Shown: positions 1 through 6,270 of the stretch, one piece after another
Layout of the letters: each line of letters opens with the position of its first letter
Numbering within the stretch: position 1 is the stretch's first letter
Assembly (NCBI GenBank): GCA_031264885.1
Contig: JAISDM010000236.1
Location: forward strand, 1-9,788
Direction of reading: 5' to 3'
DNA: 9,788 nt
DNA from: Peptococcaceae bacterium
GTDB lineage: Bacteria; Bacillota; Peptococcia; DRI-13; UBA5745
Notes under the pieces: generated by a model
The model's database searches: none
Seen by the model: only the letters and a program-made list of their open reading frames with translations
Told to the model about the DNA's origin: nothing
Position numbers and translations under genes: made by a program

Positions 1-971
1 TCCATAAACACGCCGCGATTGTTGTATGCGTTGACACCATTGTCTTTGCTGCCAATACTGCTTGCATACCAACATCCTTTAATTGAAACCACACTGCCGG
101 GGATAGTCACCGATATGAGCTCAGTTTTGGAAAAGGCGCCGCTTCCCAAGGTCAGAAGGGTCTCCGGCAGGGAAAGAGAGGCGAGACTCGTACAGCCCAA
201 GAAGGCGCCGGTTCCGACCACGGTAATATTATTCGGGATGGTCACGCCGGTGAGTTTCGTACAACCGTTGAAGGTATTGGGCGGGATCTGGGAGAGTCCC
301 GCGCCGATATGAACCGAAGTGAGATTGACGCAGTTCGTGAACACGCCGGTGTAGGACGTGCCGCCTGCGAACGTCGCGTTCTCTGTGTCGCCGTTTTTGT
401 AGACGCTGTACCCCAGAGTCACCACGTTGTCGGGAATGGTAACATTGGTCAAACCGGAACCCATAAACGCCGCGTTCTCTATGGTCTGCACGGATGCGGG
501 TATAGTAATGCTTGTGACTGCTGTCTTGTTTTTAAAGGCGCCTTCGCCGATGATTTCCACGCCCTCCGGGATATCCACGGCGCCGCCGGCGCCTGTGTAG
601 CCGACCAGTTTATTCCCCTGAATGTTAAAATCCGACGCGCTTGAGAAAAGCTGCATCCCTTGCGGAGCAATTTCGTTCGCCGCTTCCGCGCCCGGCAGGA
701 GATCCGCGCCGGATCCCGGGGACGCGTCCCCCTCGGAAGGGAGCCCATCCGCTGTTTCCGGCGGCGAATCTTCTTCGGGGAGAGTCTCATCCTCCGTTTC
801 CGGCGGCGCACCCCCTTCGGTAGGAGTTCCATCCTCCGCTACGGGCGGTGAATCAATCCCGGAAGGAACTATATCCTCCGGGGAGGCGCCTACTTCTGCG
901 GCGCCCGCCGGTGACGCCAGTGAAAACAACATCACTGCAACCAAAATAAGACTTAACCATTTCCTTTTCAT
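1..971 (-). CDS. Secreted BspA-type leucine-rich-repeat protein, 3' end beyond the window
   Basis: The frame is open from an ATG at 971 to the window edge (323 residues visible, C-terminus missing). The start is fixed by AAGGAGG at 981-987, nine bases upstream. Residues 1-24 form a signal peptide (MKRK, hydrophobic stretch, then AGA-AEV). Residues 28-95 are an acidic, Pro/Glu/Ser-rich low-complexity linker with imperfect repeats such as PPETEDE and PPETADG. From about 115 onward there are BspA-type (LRR_5) repeats with the pattern I-x-x-G-A-F-x-x-C/N-x-x-L-x-x-V-x-I-P, for example around 139-162, 164-187, 219-245, 250-269 and 276-296. Such proteins are exported and often bind host or matrix partners; the ligand cannot be read here. 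It lies 16 bases downstream of the SLH/cohesin gene on the same strand, so the two are very probably co-transcribed. A C-terminal anchor or dockerin may lie outside the window. Confidence 0.88.
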   Translation of the reverse strand, partial: MKRKWLSLILVAVMLFSLASPAGAAEVGASPEDIVPSGIDSPPVAEDGTPTEGGAPPETEDETLPEEDSPPETADGLPSEGDASPGSGADLLPGAEAANEIAPQGMQLFSSASDFNIQGNKLVGYTGAGGAVDIPEGVEIIGEGAFKNKTAVTSITIPASVQTIENAAFMGSGLTNVTIPDNVVTLGYSVYKNGDTENATFAGGTSYTGVFTNCVNLTSVHIGAGLSQIPPNTFNGCTKLTGVTIPNNITVVGTGAFLGCTSLASLSLPETLLTLGSGAFSKTELISVTIPGSVVSIKGCWYASSIGSKDNGVNAYNNRGVFM

Positions 972-987
972 AAGTACTATCCTCCTT

Positions 988-2220
988 TTATAATGTTAAA
1001 AACCGTTGTAATATGGCGGCTGTTTCCGCCCTGCTCGCCGTGCCGCCCGGAGCGAGTTCCGAGGCGGTACGCCCTGTGATGATACGTCTTGCGACCGCCC
1101 ATTCCATTGCGGGCAGCGCCCATGCGGATATCTGATCCCAGTCTGAATATTCTTCCAGACCGGCCGCGGCAATTGGGTTTTTGTCCCCGGCGTATCTGAA
1201 CAATACCGCCGCCATCTGTTCGCGGGTGATGCTGTCGCCGGGTCCGAACAGGCCGCCGTATCCGACCATCACGCCGCTCTGATACGCCCATGCCACCGCG
1301 TTGGTATACCACTGACCGGCGGCCACATCCGGGAATATAGGATCCGCGGCTATGGTCGGCTCTTTGGCCAGGCGGTGGAGTATGACCGCGAACATGGCCC
1401 GCGAGAGGGGGGCGCGCGGCTCAAAAGAATCGGCTGACATCCCGTTCAACAGTTTATTCTCGCAAACATACCTTACGGCGCCGTAAAACCAGTCTGAGGC
1501 GAACACATCCTTGAAGGGATTGCGCCACACTGCTGTGGCGCCGGGGGATCCGCCCCCTCCCGTTTTTGCCTCCTGATTATCCGCGGATTCCGTATTCATG
1601 GATTCCGCTGTGCCCCGGGGTTCCGATATCGGGCGGGGCGATCCGTTTGAATCCGCGCCGGGCGCCGGGGAATAACCGGGAGGCGCGGGTGCGGCGACCT
1701 CCGTCACGGATATATGTCCGTTCGTTATTTCCGCGTCCAGATTCTCATAGTTTTGATTGACTATGCCGTCGGCGTCATAGGTCAGCGTAAGCGGAATATC
1801 CCCCGCCGCGGACGCGCCGATGCGGAATTTTACCGTAAAAATGACGCCGGTGCCGGCAAAGTCCGACGGACTGATCCAAACGGCGGAAACAAAGCCTATG
1901 TCCGATAGGCCGCTCCCGGATTGAATATTGGAGGTAATGGGCCCGGCGGCGCCCGAGGTCATGGACAGGGGCGTCAGCATGGACGGATCATAACGCAGTT
2001 TGAGGGCAAAGGCCGCGACGCCGGAGTTGTTTGACAAAGCAACCGGGATATCGACGGTATCGCCGGGCTTTCCCTCAGCGGACCCGACCTCAAGCGTGAG
2101 ACCGACCGTACCCGCGTCAGTATTCGCGGTTATACCCGGACCGCTGACCGCCGCCGTTGGAATCGCCAATGAAAACAACCATGCGGTCATAAGTAATAAG
2201 CTTGATAATTTTTTTCTCAT
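988..2220 (-). CDS. Cell-surface protein: signal peptide, cohesin-like domain, three SLH repeats
   Basis: This 410-residue protein starts at ATG 2220, supported by AAAGGAGG at 2230-2237 (spacing 9). Residues 1-24 are a signal peptide. Residues about 38-175 look like a cohesin-type beta-sandwich (EGKPGDTVDIPV, FALKLRYDPSML, GVIFTVKFRI). A Pro/Ser/Gly-rich linker spans 176-232. Three S-layer homology repeats follow at about 234-286, 294-345 and 356-410, including the ITRE motif at 331-334. SLH repeats are known to bind secondary cell-wall polymers, so the protein should sit on the cell surface with its cohesin facing out. Signal peptide, single cohesin, linker and three SLH repeats is the OlpA plan of cellulosome bacteria. 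Cohesin-like modules also occur in bacteria without cellulosomes, so the partner is unknown. It is the first gene of an operon with the LRR gene. No convincing promoter was found upstream. Confidence 0.9.
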   Translation of the reverse strand: MRKKLSSLLLMTAWLFSLAIPTAAVSGPGITANTDAGTVGLTLEVGSAEGKPGDTVDIPVALSNNSGVAAFALKLRYDPSMLTPLSMTSGAAGPITSNIQSGSGLSDIGFVSAVWISPSDFAGTGVIFTVKFRIGASAAGDIPLTLTYDADGIVNQNYENLDAEITNGHISVTEVAAPAPPGYSPAPGADSNGSPRPISEPRGTAESMNTESADNQEAKTGGGGSPGATAVWRNPFKDVFASDWFYGAVRYVCENKLLNGMSADSFEPRAPLSRAMFAVILHRLAKEPTIAADPIFPDVAAGQWYTNAVAWAYQSGVMVGYGGLFGPGDSITREQMAAVLFRYAGDKNPIAAAGLEEYSDWDQISAWALPAMEWAVARRIITGRTASELAPGGTASRAETAAILQRFLTL

Positions 2221-2266
2221 AGCGCCGCGCCTCCTTTATGGTATTTTTTTCTCAATTAGCGGCCAT

Positions 2267-2294
2267 GGTGACAAGTGGTGACAAGTGGTGACAA
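2267..2294. repeat. Three tandem 10-bp GGTGACAAGT units
   Basis: GGTGACAAGT occurs at 2267-2276 and 2277-2286, with a third truncated unit (GGTGACAA) at 2287-2294. The 10-bp period is close to one helical turn. The array lies 47 bp upstream of the SLH/cohesin start codon and, on that strand, shows three TTGTCA boxes that could mimic -35 elements. It could be an operator or a transposase-binding end. No function is proven. Confidence 0.75.
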
Positions 2295-2463
2295 AAGTAG
2301 AGTTTATTCGCCAGAAGGTATTGACGATATTTACAGCATAATATACAATTAACACGGTACGTTGAAGATATTGGTTTTCCCGGATTATGTAGGTTTTTGA
2401 TACTATGCCCGCTCAATGGTCTGTTTGATTTAAACTGGTGGGAAACCTCTACTTTTTCCACCA
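2286..2463. repeat. Imperfect 17-bp inverted-repeat pair enclosing 144 bp (possible IS-end remnant)
   Basis: TGGTGACAAAAGTAGAG at 2286-2302 matches the reverse complement of 2447-2463 (TGGTGGAAAAAGTAGAG) at 15 of 17 positions. The enclosed 144 bp contains no gene I can support. The right arm also folds locally into a hairpin (about 2436-2463, stem TGGTGG/CCACCA) just after the recombinase stop codon, where it may aid termination. Several related repeats near one end recalls IS21-type element ends, but no transposase is present, so this is only a hypothesis. Confidence 0.5.
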
Positions 2464-2468
2464 ATATT

Positions 2469-3065
2469 TTATTCGGCCCTTGCCCATGCTAAGAAAGTGG
2501 TGTGATCTACGTGGAGTTGGCGCGCGGCCTCGCGCGCCGATATTTCTTGATTAGTCCACGCTCTCAGCAGATCTTGAAACAACTCGGTTCGCTTCATAGG
2601 CGGTCTGCCGAGTTTGACGCCCCGCGCCTTTGCCGCCGCGATGCCTTCGGCTTGCCGCTGCCAGATAAATTCCCGCTCTGTCTGCGCTACATAGCTAAGA
2701 ATTTGCAGCACTAAGTCCGCGATAAAGGTACCCGTCAAATCTCGGCCCTTTTGCCGTGTGTCCAACAAGGGCATGTCCAGAACGACGATGAAAGCGCACC
2801 GCTCTTTTGAGATGATCCTCCATTGCTCCAATATCTCGTTGTAGTCCCTGCCGAGCCTGTCGATGCTCTTGATAACAAGGGTGTCGTCAGGCTTTATTTT
2901 TTTCAGCAGCCTCTTGTATGCCGGACGGTTGAAGTCTTTGCCGCTTCGTTTATCCAGGAATATATTTTCATCTTGAATCCCGAACTCCCGCATGGCGGCA
3001 AACTGCCTGTCCTCATTCTGATCGCGCGTAGAGACCCGCGCATAGCCGTAAATACAGTTGCTAAT
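2469..3065 (-). CDS. Resolvase/invertase-type serine recombinase with apparent ATT start
   Basis: Read from an ATT codon at 3065 this is a 198-residue serine recombinase of normal family length. Read from the first ATG (2993) it would have only 174 residues and would lose the motif YGYARVS, which carries the catalytic serine. With the ATT start the key residues are R10, S12, Q16, D69, R70 and R73 (IDRLGRD), each two positions beyond gamma-delta resolvase numbering. The long central helix follows, then a C-terminal helix-turn-helix at about 159-198. Upstream in frame is a stop codon at 3068-3066 (TGA CAT ATT AGC), so no ATG, GTG or TTG is available before S12. A strong Shine-Dalgarno (AAAGGAGAGGAG, 3075-3086) precedes the ATT. 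Either ATT really is used or an ATG-to-ATT change has weakened the gene. Family role: site-specific DNA inversion or resolution. It is divergent from the Xre-like gene. Confidence 0.85.
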   Translation of the reverse strand: MSNCIYGYARVSTRDQNEDRQFAAMREFGIQDENIFLDKRSGKDFNRPAYKRLLKKIKPDDTLVIKSIDRLGRDYNEILEQWRIISKERCAFIVVLDMPLLDTRQKGRDLTGTFIADLVLQILSYVAQTEREFIWQRQAEGIAAAKARGVKLGRPPMKRTELFQDLLRAWTNQEISAREAARQLHVDHTTFLAWARAE

Positions 3066-3074
3066 ATGTCACCG

Positions 3075-3086
3075 CTCCTCTCCTTT
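3075..3086 (-). promoter_or_regulatory. Strong ribosome binding site that fixes the non-ATG recombinase start
   Basis: On the minus strand AAAGGAGAGGAG ends nine bases before the ATT codon at 3065-3063. The overlapping GTG at 3072-3070 is in another frame and runs into a stop after three codons, so it cannot be the recombinase start. Confidence 0.6.
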
Positions 3087-3174
3087 ATATGGTTGATTTC
3101 TATATTTTAGGGCGGTTCATAGTATCATTAAATTTAGATTTTTTATTCCTCTCGCAAAGACACCTTCTTGAAAA

Positions 3175-3226
3175 ATTTATCCTTATATAGACTATATTTT
3201 TAAATATAGTCTATATAAGGATAAAT
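3175..3226. promoter_or_regulatory. 52-bp dyad with 25-bp perfect arms in the recombinase/Xre intergenic region
   Basis: The arms 3175-3199 and 3202-3226 are exact reverse complements separated by two Ts. The half-site runs TTTATCCTTATATAGAC and onward into an A/T centre. It lies 49 bp upstream of the Xre-like start and 109 bp from the recombinase start, in an AT-rich stretch. It lacks a GC-rich stem with a trailing T-run, so a terminator is unlikely. Likely roles are an operator for the adjacent HTH protein or a recombinase site. TTGAAA at 3168-3173 and TATATT at 3193-3198 could be a promoter within it, but the 19-base spacing is long. Confidence 0.7.
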
Positions 3227-3275
3227 GTCAATAATATTATTATATGATAGGGTGTTTCTGAGAGGGGGTTTTCGG

Positions 3276-3542
3276 ATGGGCGACAGTATCTTTACACTGA
3301 AAGAATATGGACATGTCGTGATTACGCTCAAGGATGTAATGGATAAGCAGGGCATGACGCGCAACCGTCTGGCAAATTTGACCGGATTGGTTTATAATTC
3401 AGTCAATCGCTATTATCAAAATGCGCCTATATCCAGTGTCGATCTGGATGTATTGGCAAAGATTTGCTATGTACTGAATTGTGAGATTAAAGATGTATTA
3501 CGGTATGAAAGACCATACTGTTCTTGCGATAATTCATTATGA
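3276..3542 (+). CDS. Small Xre/Cro-like helix-turn-helix regulator
   Basis: This 88-residue protein starts at ATG 3276, chosen because GAGGGGG (3262-3268 region) lies seven to eight bases upstream. An earlier in-frame ATG at 3225 has no such site and falls inside the palindrome. Residues about 14-75 form a Cro/C1-type HTH: VVITLKDVMDKQGMTRNRLANLTG, then the recognition helix area VYNSVNRYYQ, then VDLDVLAKICYVLNCEIKDVL. This is the HTH_26/YozG-like subgroup of small autonomous regulators. The tail is short and contains CSC. It is a DNA-binding repressor or activator by family. The large dyad just upstream suggests autoregulation and possibly control of the divergent recombinase. Its stop codon overlaps the fossil nucleotidyltransferase tail on the other strand. 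Confidence 0.85.
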   Translation: MGDSIFTLKEYGHVVITLKDVMDKQGMTRNRLANLTGLVYNSVNRYYQNAPISSVDLDVLAKICYVLNCEIKDVLRYERPYCSCDNSL

Positions 3543-3582
3543 TAGATATACTTTTGTTAGCGCGTCTAAAATGTTCGCTAAA
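3537..3582 (-). pseudogene. Fossil 3' end of a second nucleotidyltransferase (AbiEii-like) gene
   Basis: These 46 bases match 6271-6316, the 3' end of the intact nucleotidyltransferase gene, at 42 positions without gaps. On the minus strand they read LANILDALTKVYLS and then TAA, against LANILDALKKVYLS and TAA in the intact gene. Three of the four differences are synonymous and one changes K to T. The similarity stops abruptly upstream, 17 bases before the A-run of the terminator at 3602. Inference: a paralogous cassette once ended here and was lost except for its last 15 codons. Confidence 0.75.
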
Positions 3583-3601
3583 TATTCTTTGTCGGGATAA
3601 A

Positions 3602-3625
3602 AAAAGCCGCCTGCCGGCGGCTTTT
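3602..3625. terminator. Bidirectional intrinsic terminator
   Basis: A 10-bp stem, AAAAGCCGCC (3602-3611) with GGCGGCTTTT (3616-3625), has a TGCC loop. On the minus strand it continues into seven Ts (3605-3599); on the plus strand it ends TTTTCGTTT. It sits between the convergent Xre-like gene and the zinc-ribbon gene and should serve both. Confidence 0.85.
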
Positions 3626-3661
3626 CGTTTGCGTTACATGATTTCTAAAAATATGATTACC

Positions 3662-4291
3662 CTATTTTTCCTGCTTCAGCTTGGCCTCTTTGGCCTCCTT
3701 CCTCGCTTCCTTCTTGGCCTCCTTCCTCGCCTCGACCAGGGCCACGAGGAAATCACTTAGCCAGTATTTCTCCCGCCATCTCTTATAGTTTTCCAGTTCA
3801 TCATAGTTGCGGGTGTCGTAATCCGCCGCTTCCATAAAGCACAGTATTTGCTGGTAAGTTCTCCTGCTTTTTCGCACCAGGGCTTCAACGCCATATTTCA
3901 TTGAATAGAATACCTCAAGCACTTTGACGGTATCATAGAGGCTTGGGCCATCGTAGTCAGGGTCAAAAAATTCCCGGTCATTAGATTCAATGATATTGGC
4001 GTTAAATGGGAATTTTAATGTCTCCAGCAAATACTCGGGCCAATTCCGCGCTTCGCCTTGAAGGAGGACTCTTTCAGTTTTTGCTGAATTTTCAGGCGTG
4101 ACGAAGATTGCCCCGCAGTTCGCGCATTCATATTTATATAGCTGTTCCTTTGCGTTGCGGCTGATTTTTAAGTTTTCAAACTTGTTTCCACAAATGCCGC
4201 AGCAATCCTCCTCATCATAGTCGCCGGGCTCTTGTGGATCAACCGTGTCGTCAAAATTCATTTTCCGCAGTTTTTCCTTCGAAAGCTTCAC
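3662..4291 (-). CDS. Zinc-ribbon protein with possible CcbP-like domain and Lys/Glu/Ala tail
   Basis: I chose a GTG start at 4291 (209 residues) because GGAGGTG at 4297-4303 lies seven bases upstream; the in-frame ATG at 4357 has no such site. An acidic stretch (FDDTVDPQEPGDYDEED, 13-29) precedes a zinc-ribbon-like CGIC (31-34) and CANC (56-59) pair. Residues about 83-135 (WPEYLLETLKFPFNA, then FDPDYDGPSLYDTVKVLEV) resemble the start of CcbP-type calcium-binding domains, which share the FPF-x-A motif. That match is from memory and tentative. The following region (about 138-180) is helical and aromatic. Residues 187-209 are repeats of KKEARKEAKEAK, probably a charged helix. No catalytic motif is visible. 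The gene is monocistronic, ends in the terminator at 3602-3625, and has a repeat element about 75 bp upstream of its start. Confidence 0.75.
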   Translation of the reverse strand: MKLSKEKLRKMNFDDTVDPQEPGDYDEEDCCGICGNKFENLKISRNAKEQLYKYECANCGAIFVTPENSAKTERVLLQGEARNWPEYLLETLKFPFNANIIESNDREFFDPDYDGPSLYDTVKVLEVFYSMKYGVEALVRKSRRTYQQILCFMEAADYDTRNYDELENYKRWREKYWLSDFLVALVEARKEAKKEARKEAKEAKLKQEK

Positions 4292-4366
4292 AACAGCACC
4301 TCCATGTATGTCCGAATAACGTAAGCGTTCACCGCTGATATCATAATTAGCATACATCTTTCCGTC

Positions 4367-4442
4367 GTCATTCCGGCTTTATGCCGGAATCCATCCCTGT
4401 CCTCCGCTACCCTTTTGGATTCCGGGACAAGCCCGGAATGAC
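4367..4442. repeat. Family A repeat, full-length copy (76 bp)
   Basis: Two inverted halves, 4367-4392 (GTCATTCCGG to CCGGAATCC) and 4417-4442 (GGATTCCGGG to CGGAATGAC), are each palindromic themselves. The centre differs from the copies at 6089 and 9067. There is no coding capacity, so it fits a small palindromic, MITE-like dispersed repeat. Confidence 0.85.
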
Positions 4443-4787
4443 GGGATCTGAGGCGATCGCCAGCACCCTATTTGAGCCGGGCTTAATATCGTTTTTGTTC
4501 ATTTACGGCGCCTTTCTAACAGAAAACCCCCCGCCGGCTGGCGGCGGGGGCGCAATTTTCGAGCCTTTTTTTATACCCCGCTCCGGTGTGCGGCGAGCAT
4601 TTTCGCGCCTTTCGGCACGTTTTTATTATAAGCGAAATATTTGAAAAGTCAACAGTAATTTTTTCCCAAATGCAATTCGGAGTTTGGAAAGAGGGGAATT
4701 TTTTTCAGGCTTGATATTATCCCGATAAATGAATATAATACGAGCGAATAACATTCCTTGGAGAAAATCGAAAGAGGAGATGCCCGA
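4443..4787. other. Gene-free stretch between divergent genes, with an orphan GC-rich hairpin
   Basis: The stretch contains a strong hairpin at 4528-4550 (CCCCCGCCG, loop GCTGG, CGGCGGGGG), preceded by AAAA and followed some 20 bases later by a T-run (about 4565-4571). It also holds the promoter at 4711-4739. No gene reads into the hairpin from either side, so it is an orphan terminator or an insulating structure. The open frame across 4381-4644 is mostly repeat and hairpin sequence and is not considered a gene. Confidence 0.6.
4711..4739 (+). promoter_or_regulatory. Sigma-A-type promoter of the AlbA_2 gene
   Basis: TTGATA (4711-4716), a 17-base spacer, and a perfect TATAAT (4734-4739). Transcription would start near 4746, giving a leader of about 40 bases before the ATG at 4788. 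Confidence 0.8.
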
Positions 4788-6059
4788 ATGAGCATTCCGA
4801 CAAATATAAAAACATTGTTGTCCGGCAATGTAGTCGAGTGGGCGCGGATTGAATTCAAAAAAACATGGGACGCCGCCGCGTCACTGAAGACGATCTGTGC
4901 TTTCGCGAATGATATTGACAACTGGGGTGGCGGGTACCTCATCATCGGTGTGGAAGATGAAGACGGCCGGCCGGCTTTCCCATTGCAGGGCGTCCCGGCG
5001 AATCGGCTGGACAGTCTCCAAAAAGATATGCTGAACAAATGCAAACTCATTCAGCCCGAGTATCTTCCCATTGTAGAGGCGGCAGATTATCAAGACAAGA
5101 AGTTTCTCGTCGTGTGGGCGCCGGGCGGGAATTCCAGGCCCTATTCGTCCCCGGTAACGATGGCAAAGGACAGTAAACAGCGCGCTTACTACATTCGGAA
5201 GATGTCCAGCACAATTGTTCCTTCCGATGATGAACTGCGGGATCTGTTTTCGCTTTCTAATAAGATTCCCTTTGACGACCGTGTCAATCACGCGGCGGAA
5301 ATTGACGACCTGAATATCTCTTTGATCCGTAATTATCTGAAAGAAACCGGCAGCTCTTTGTACCAACAATCAGCGGCGATGGATCTTGCGGACTTGTGCA
5401 AAAGTATGAATATTGTCGGCGCGCTGCCGGAATATACTAAGCCCAAAAATGTGGGACTTATGTTCTTTAGCCTTGAACCGGACAAATTCTTTCCTTACGC
5501 GCAGATTGATGTGGTAGAATTCCCGGAAGATCTTGGCGGGGACAAGATTATTGAAAAAACCTTTAAGGGGCCCTTACATGTCCAGCTGCGGGAAGCGCTC
5601 ACGCATATCCGCAATATCATCATTCAAGAGCAGGTCATTAAGCTGCCGGGCGTCGCGGAAGCGCGCAGGTTCTTCAATTATCCTTATGATGCCATTGAAG
5701 AGTCGCTTGCGAACGCGGTTTATCACAAAGGTTACGATGAGCGTGAGCCCATTGAGGTTCGCGTCCTGCCGGATCGCATAGAGATTGTCAGTCATCCCGG
5801 CGCGGATCGTTCCGTCAGCATGGAGGGACTGAAAAATTTCAAGGTGTTCAGCCGGCGCTACCGAAACCGCCGCATCGGTGAGTTTTTGAAAGAACTGCGC
5901 CTGACTGAAGGCCGAAACACCGGCTTCCGGAAAATCATCAACGCTTTGGAGCATAACGGATCTCCGTTTCCCGTTTTTGAAACCGATGAAGAACGGCTTT
6001 CTTTTGCCGTGACCATTTACAAGCATCCTGAATTCCAAGGCGGCGACGCTAAGATATGA
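4788..6059 (+). CDS. AlbA_2 (Schlafen-like) domain protein with HATPase domain (COG2865-like)
   Basis: This 423-residue protein starts at ATG 4788, with AGAGGAGA at 4773-4780 (about eight bases upstream); a TTG ten codons earlier is less likely. The AlbA_2 domain is visible at about 14-150: EFKK at 22-25 and AFANDIDNWGGGYLIIGVED at 38-57, the classic signature. A C-terminal GHKL-type ATPase (HATPase_c_4) module includes EESLANAVYHKGY (304-316, with the N-box Asn and His), IEIVSHPG (331-338) and EGRNTGFRKI (374-383). Relatives are often about 450-500 residues with a winged helix after the ATPase domain. That part is absent here, and the protein ends soon after FAVTIYKHPEF. Relatives are annotated as transcriptional regulators or ATP-binding proteins and recur in defence neighbourhoods; the substrate is unknown. 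It is a single-gene unit with its own promoter. Confidence 0.85.
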   Translation: MSIPTNIKTLLSGNVVEWARIEFKKTWDAAASLKTICAFANDIDNWGGGYLIIGVEDEDGRPAFPLQGVPANRLDSLQKDMLNKCKLIQPEYLPIVEAADYQDKKFLVVWAPGGNSRPYSSPVTMAKDSKQRAYYIRKMSSTIVPSDDELRDLFSLSNKIPFDDRVNHAAEIDDLNISLIRNYLKETGSSLYQQSAAMDLADLCKSMNIVGALPEYTKPKNVGLMFFSLEPDKFFPYAQIDVVEFPEDLGGDKIIEKTFKGPLHVQLREALTHIRNIIIQEQVIKLPGVAEARRFFNYPYDAIEESLANAVYHKGYDEREPIEVRVLPDRIEIVSHPGADRSVSMEGLKNFKVFSRRYRNRRIGEFLKELRLTEGRNTGFRKIINALEHNGSPFPVFETDEERLSFAVTIYKHPEFQGGDAKI

Positions 6060-6088
6060 CATCATTGGCTTACATTTGGATTTTTCAT

Positions 6089-6161
6089 CTCATTCTGGGC
6101 TTGTCCCAGAATCTAGGTTCCTTGGTTTATCATTTTTGGATTCCGGGATAAGCCTGGCAAT
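6089..6161. repeat. Family A repeat, degenerate copy
   Basis: The left half at 6089-6114 and right half at 6136-6161 match the reverse complement of the copy at 9067-9141. The match includes the non-palindromic centre AGGTTCCTTGGYTTATCAT, with only scattered transitions. The shared centre shows that the unit is a defined element of about 75 bp, not just two adjacent hairpins. It lies 30 bases after the AlbA_2 stop codon and may act as a terminator. Confidence 0.8.
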
Positions 6162-6221
6162 ATTTAGGGTGCGTTTCCATATTGTGTTGATGATGCGATT
6201 TTTGTTGTTTTCGGACAGTCT

Positions 6222-6242
6222 GGGGCGGCAGAATGCCGCCCC
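6222..6242. repeat. Family B repeat core (hairpin)
   Basis: GGGGCGGCAGAATGCCGCCCC is an inverted repeat with arms GGGGCGGCA/TGCCGCCCC. On the minus strand it follows the nucleotidyltransferase stop (6271) by about 29 bases and could help terminate that operon, but no clean T-run follows. The rest of 6162-6270 holds nothing I can support. Confidence 0.75.
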
Positions 6243-6270
6243 CTACAAAGGCGTCGTCGAGGTGCATTTT

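Noticed and set aside
622..993. Plus-strand open frame rich in Ser/Pro/Gly opposite the LRR gene
   Set aside because: It is the antisense image of the acidic Pro/Glu-rich linker and signal peptide of the minus-strand gene; no ribosome binding site and no family pattern.
2267..2294. CRISPR-like array
   Set aside because: The units are 10 bp and contiguous with no spacers, so this is not a CRISPR.
2252..2464. 70-codon minus-strand frame just after the recombinase
   Set aside because: It runs through the inverted-repeat pair and the tandem repeats, has no ribosome binding site and no recognisable protein features.
3225..3275. Earlier ATG (3225) for the Xre-like gene
   Set aside because: It falls inside the dyad and lacks a ribosome binding site; the ATG at 3276 has one.
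4292..4357. Longer N-terminus for the zinc-ribbon protein from ATG 4357
   Set aside because: No ribosome binding site there; GGAGGTG stands at the right distance from GTG 4291, inside what would be coding sequence.
4381..4644. Plus-strand 87-codon frame
   Set aside because: It consists of family A repeat, the GC-rich hairpin and T-rich sequence; no plausible start signal.
5574..6065. 163-codon minus-strand frame opposite the AlbA_2 gene
   Set aside because: Shadow of a convincing coding frame; no signature or start site.
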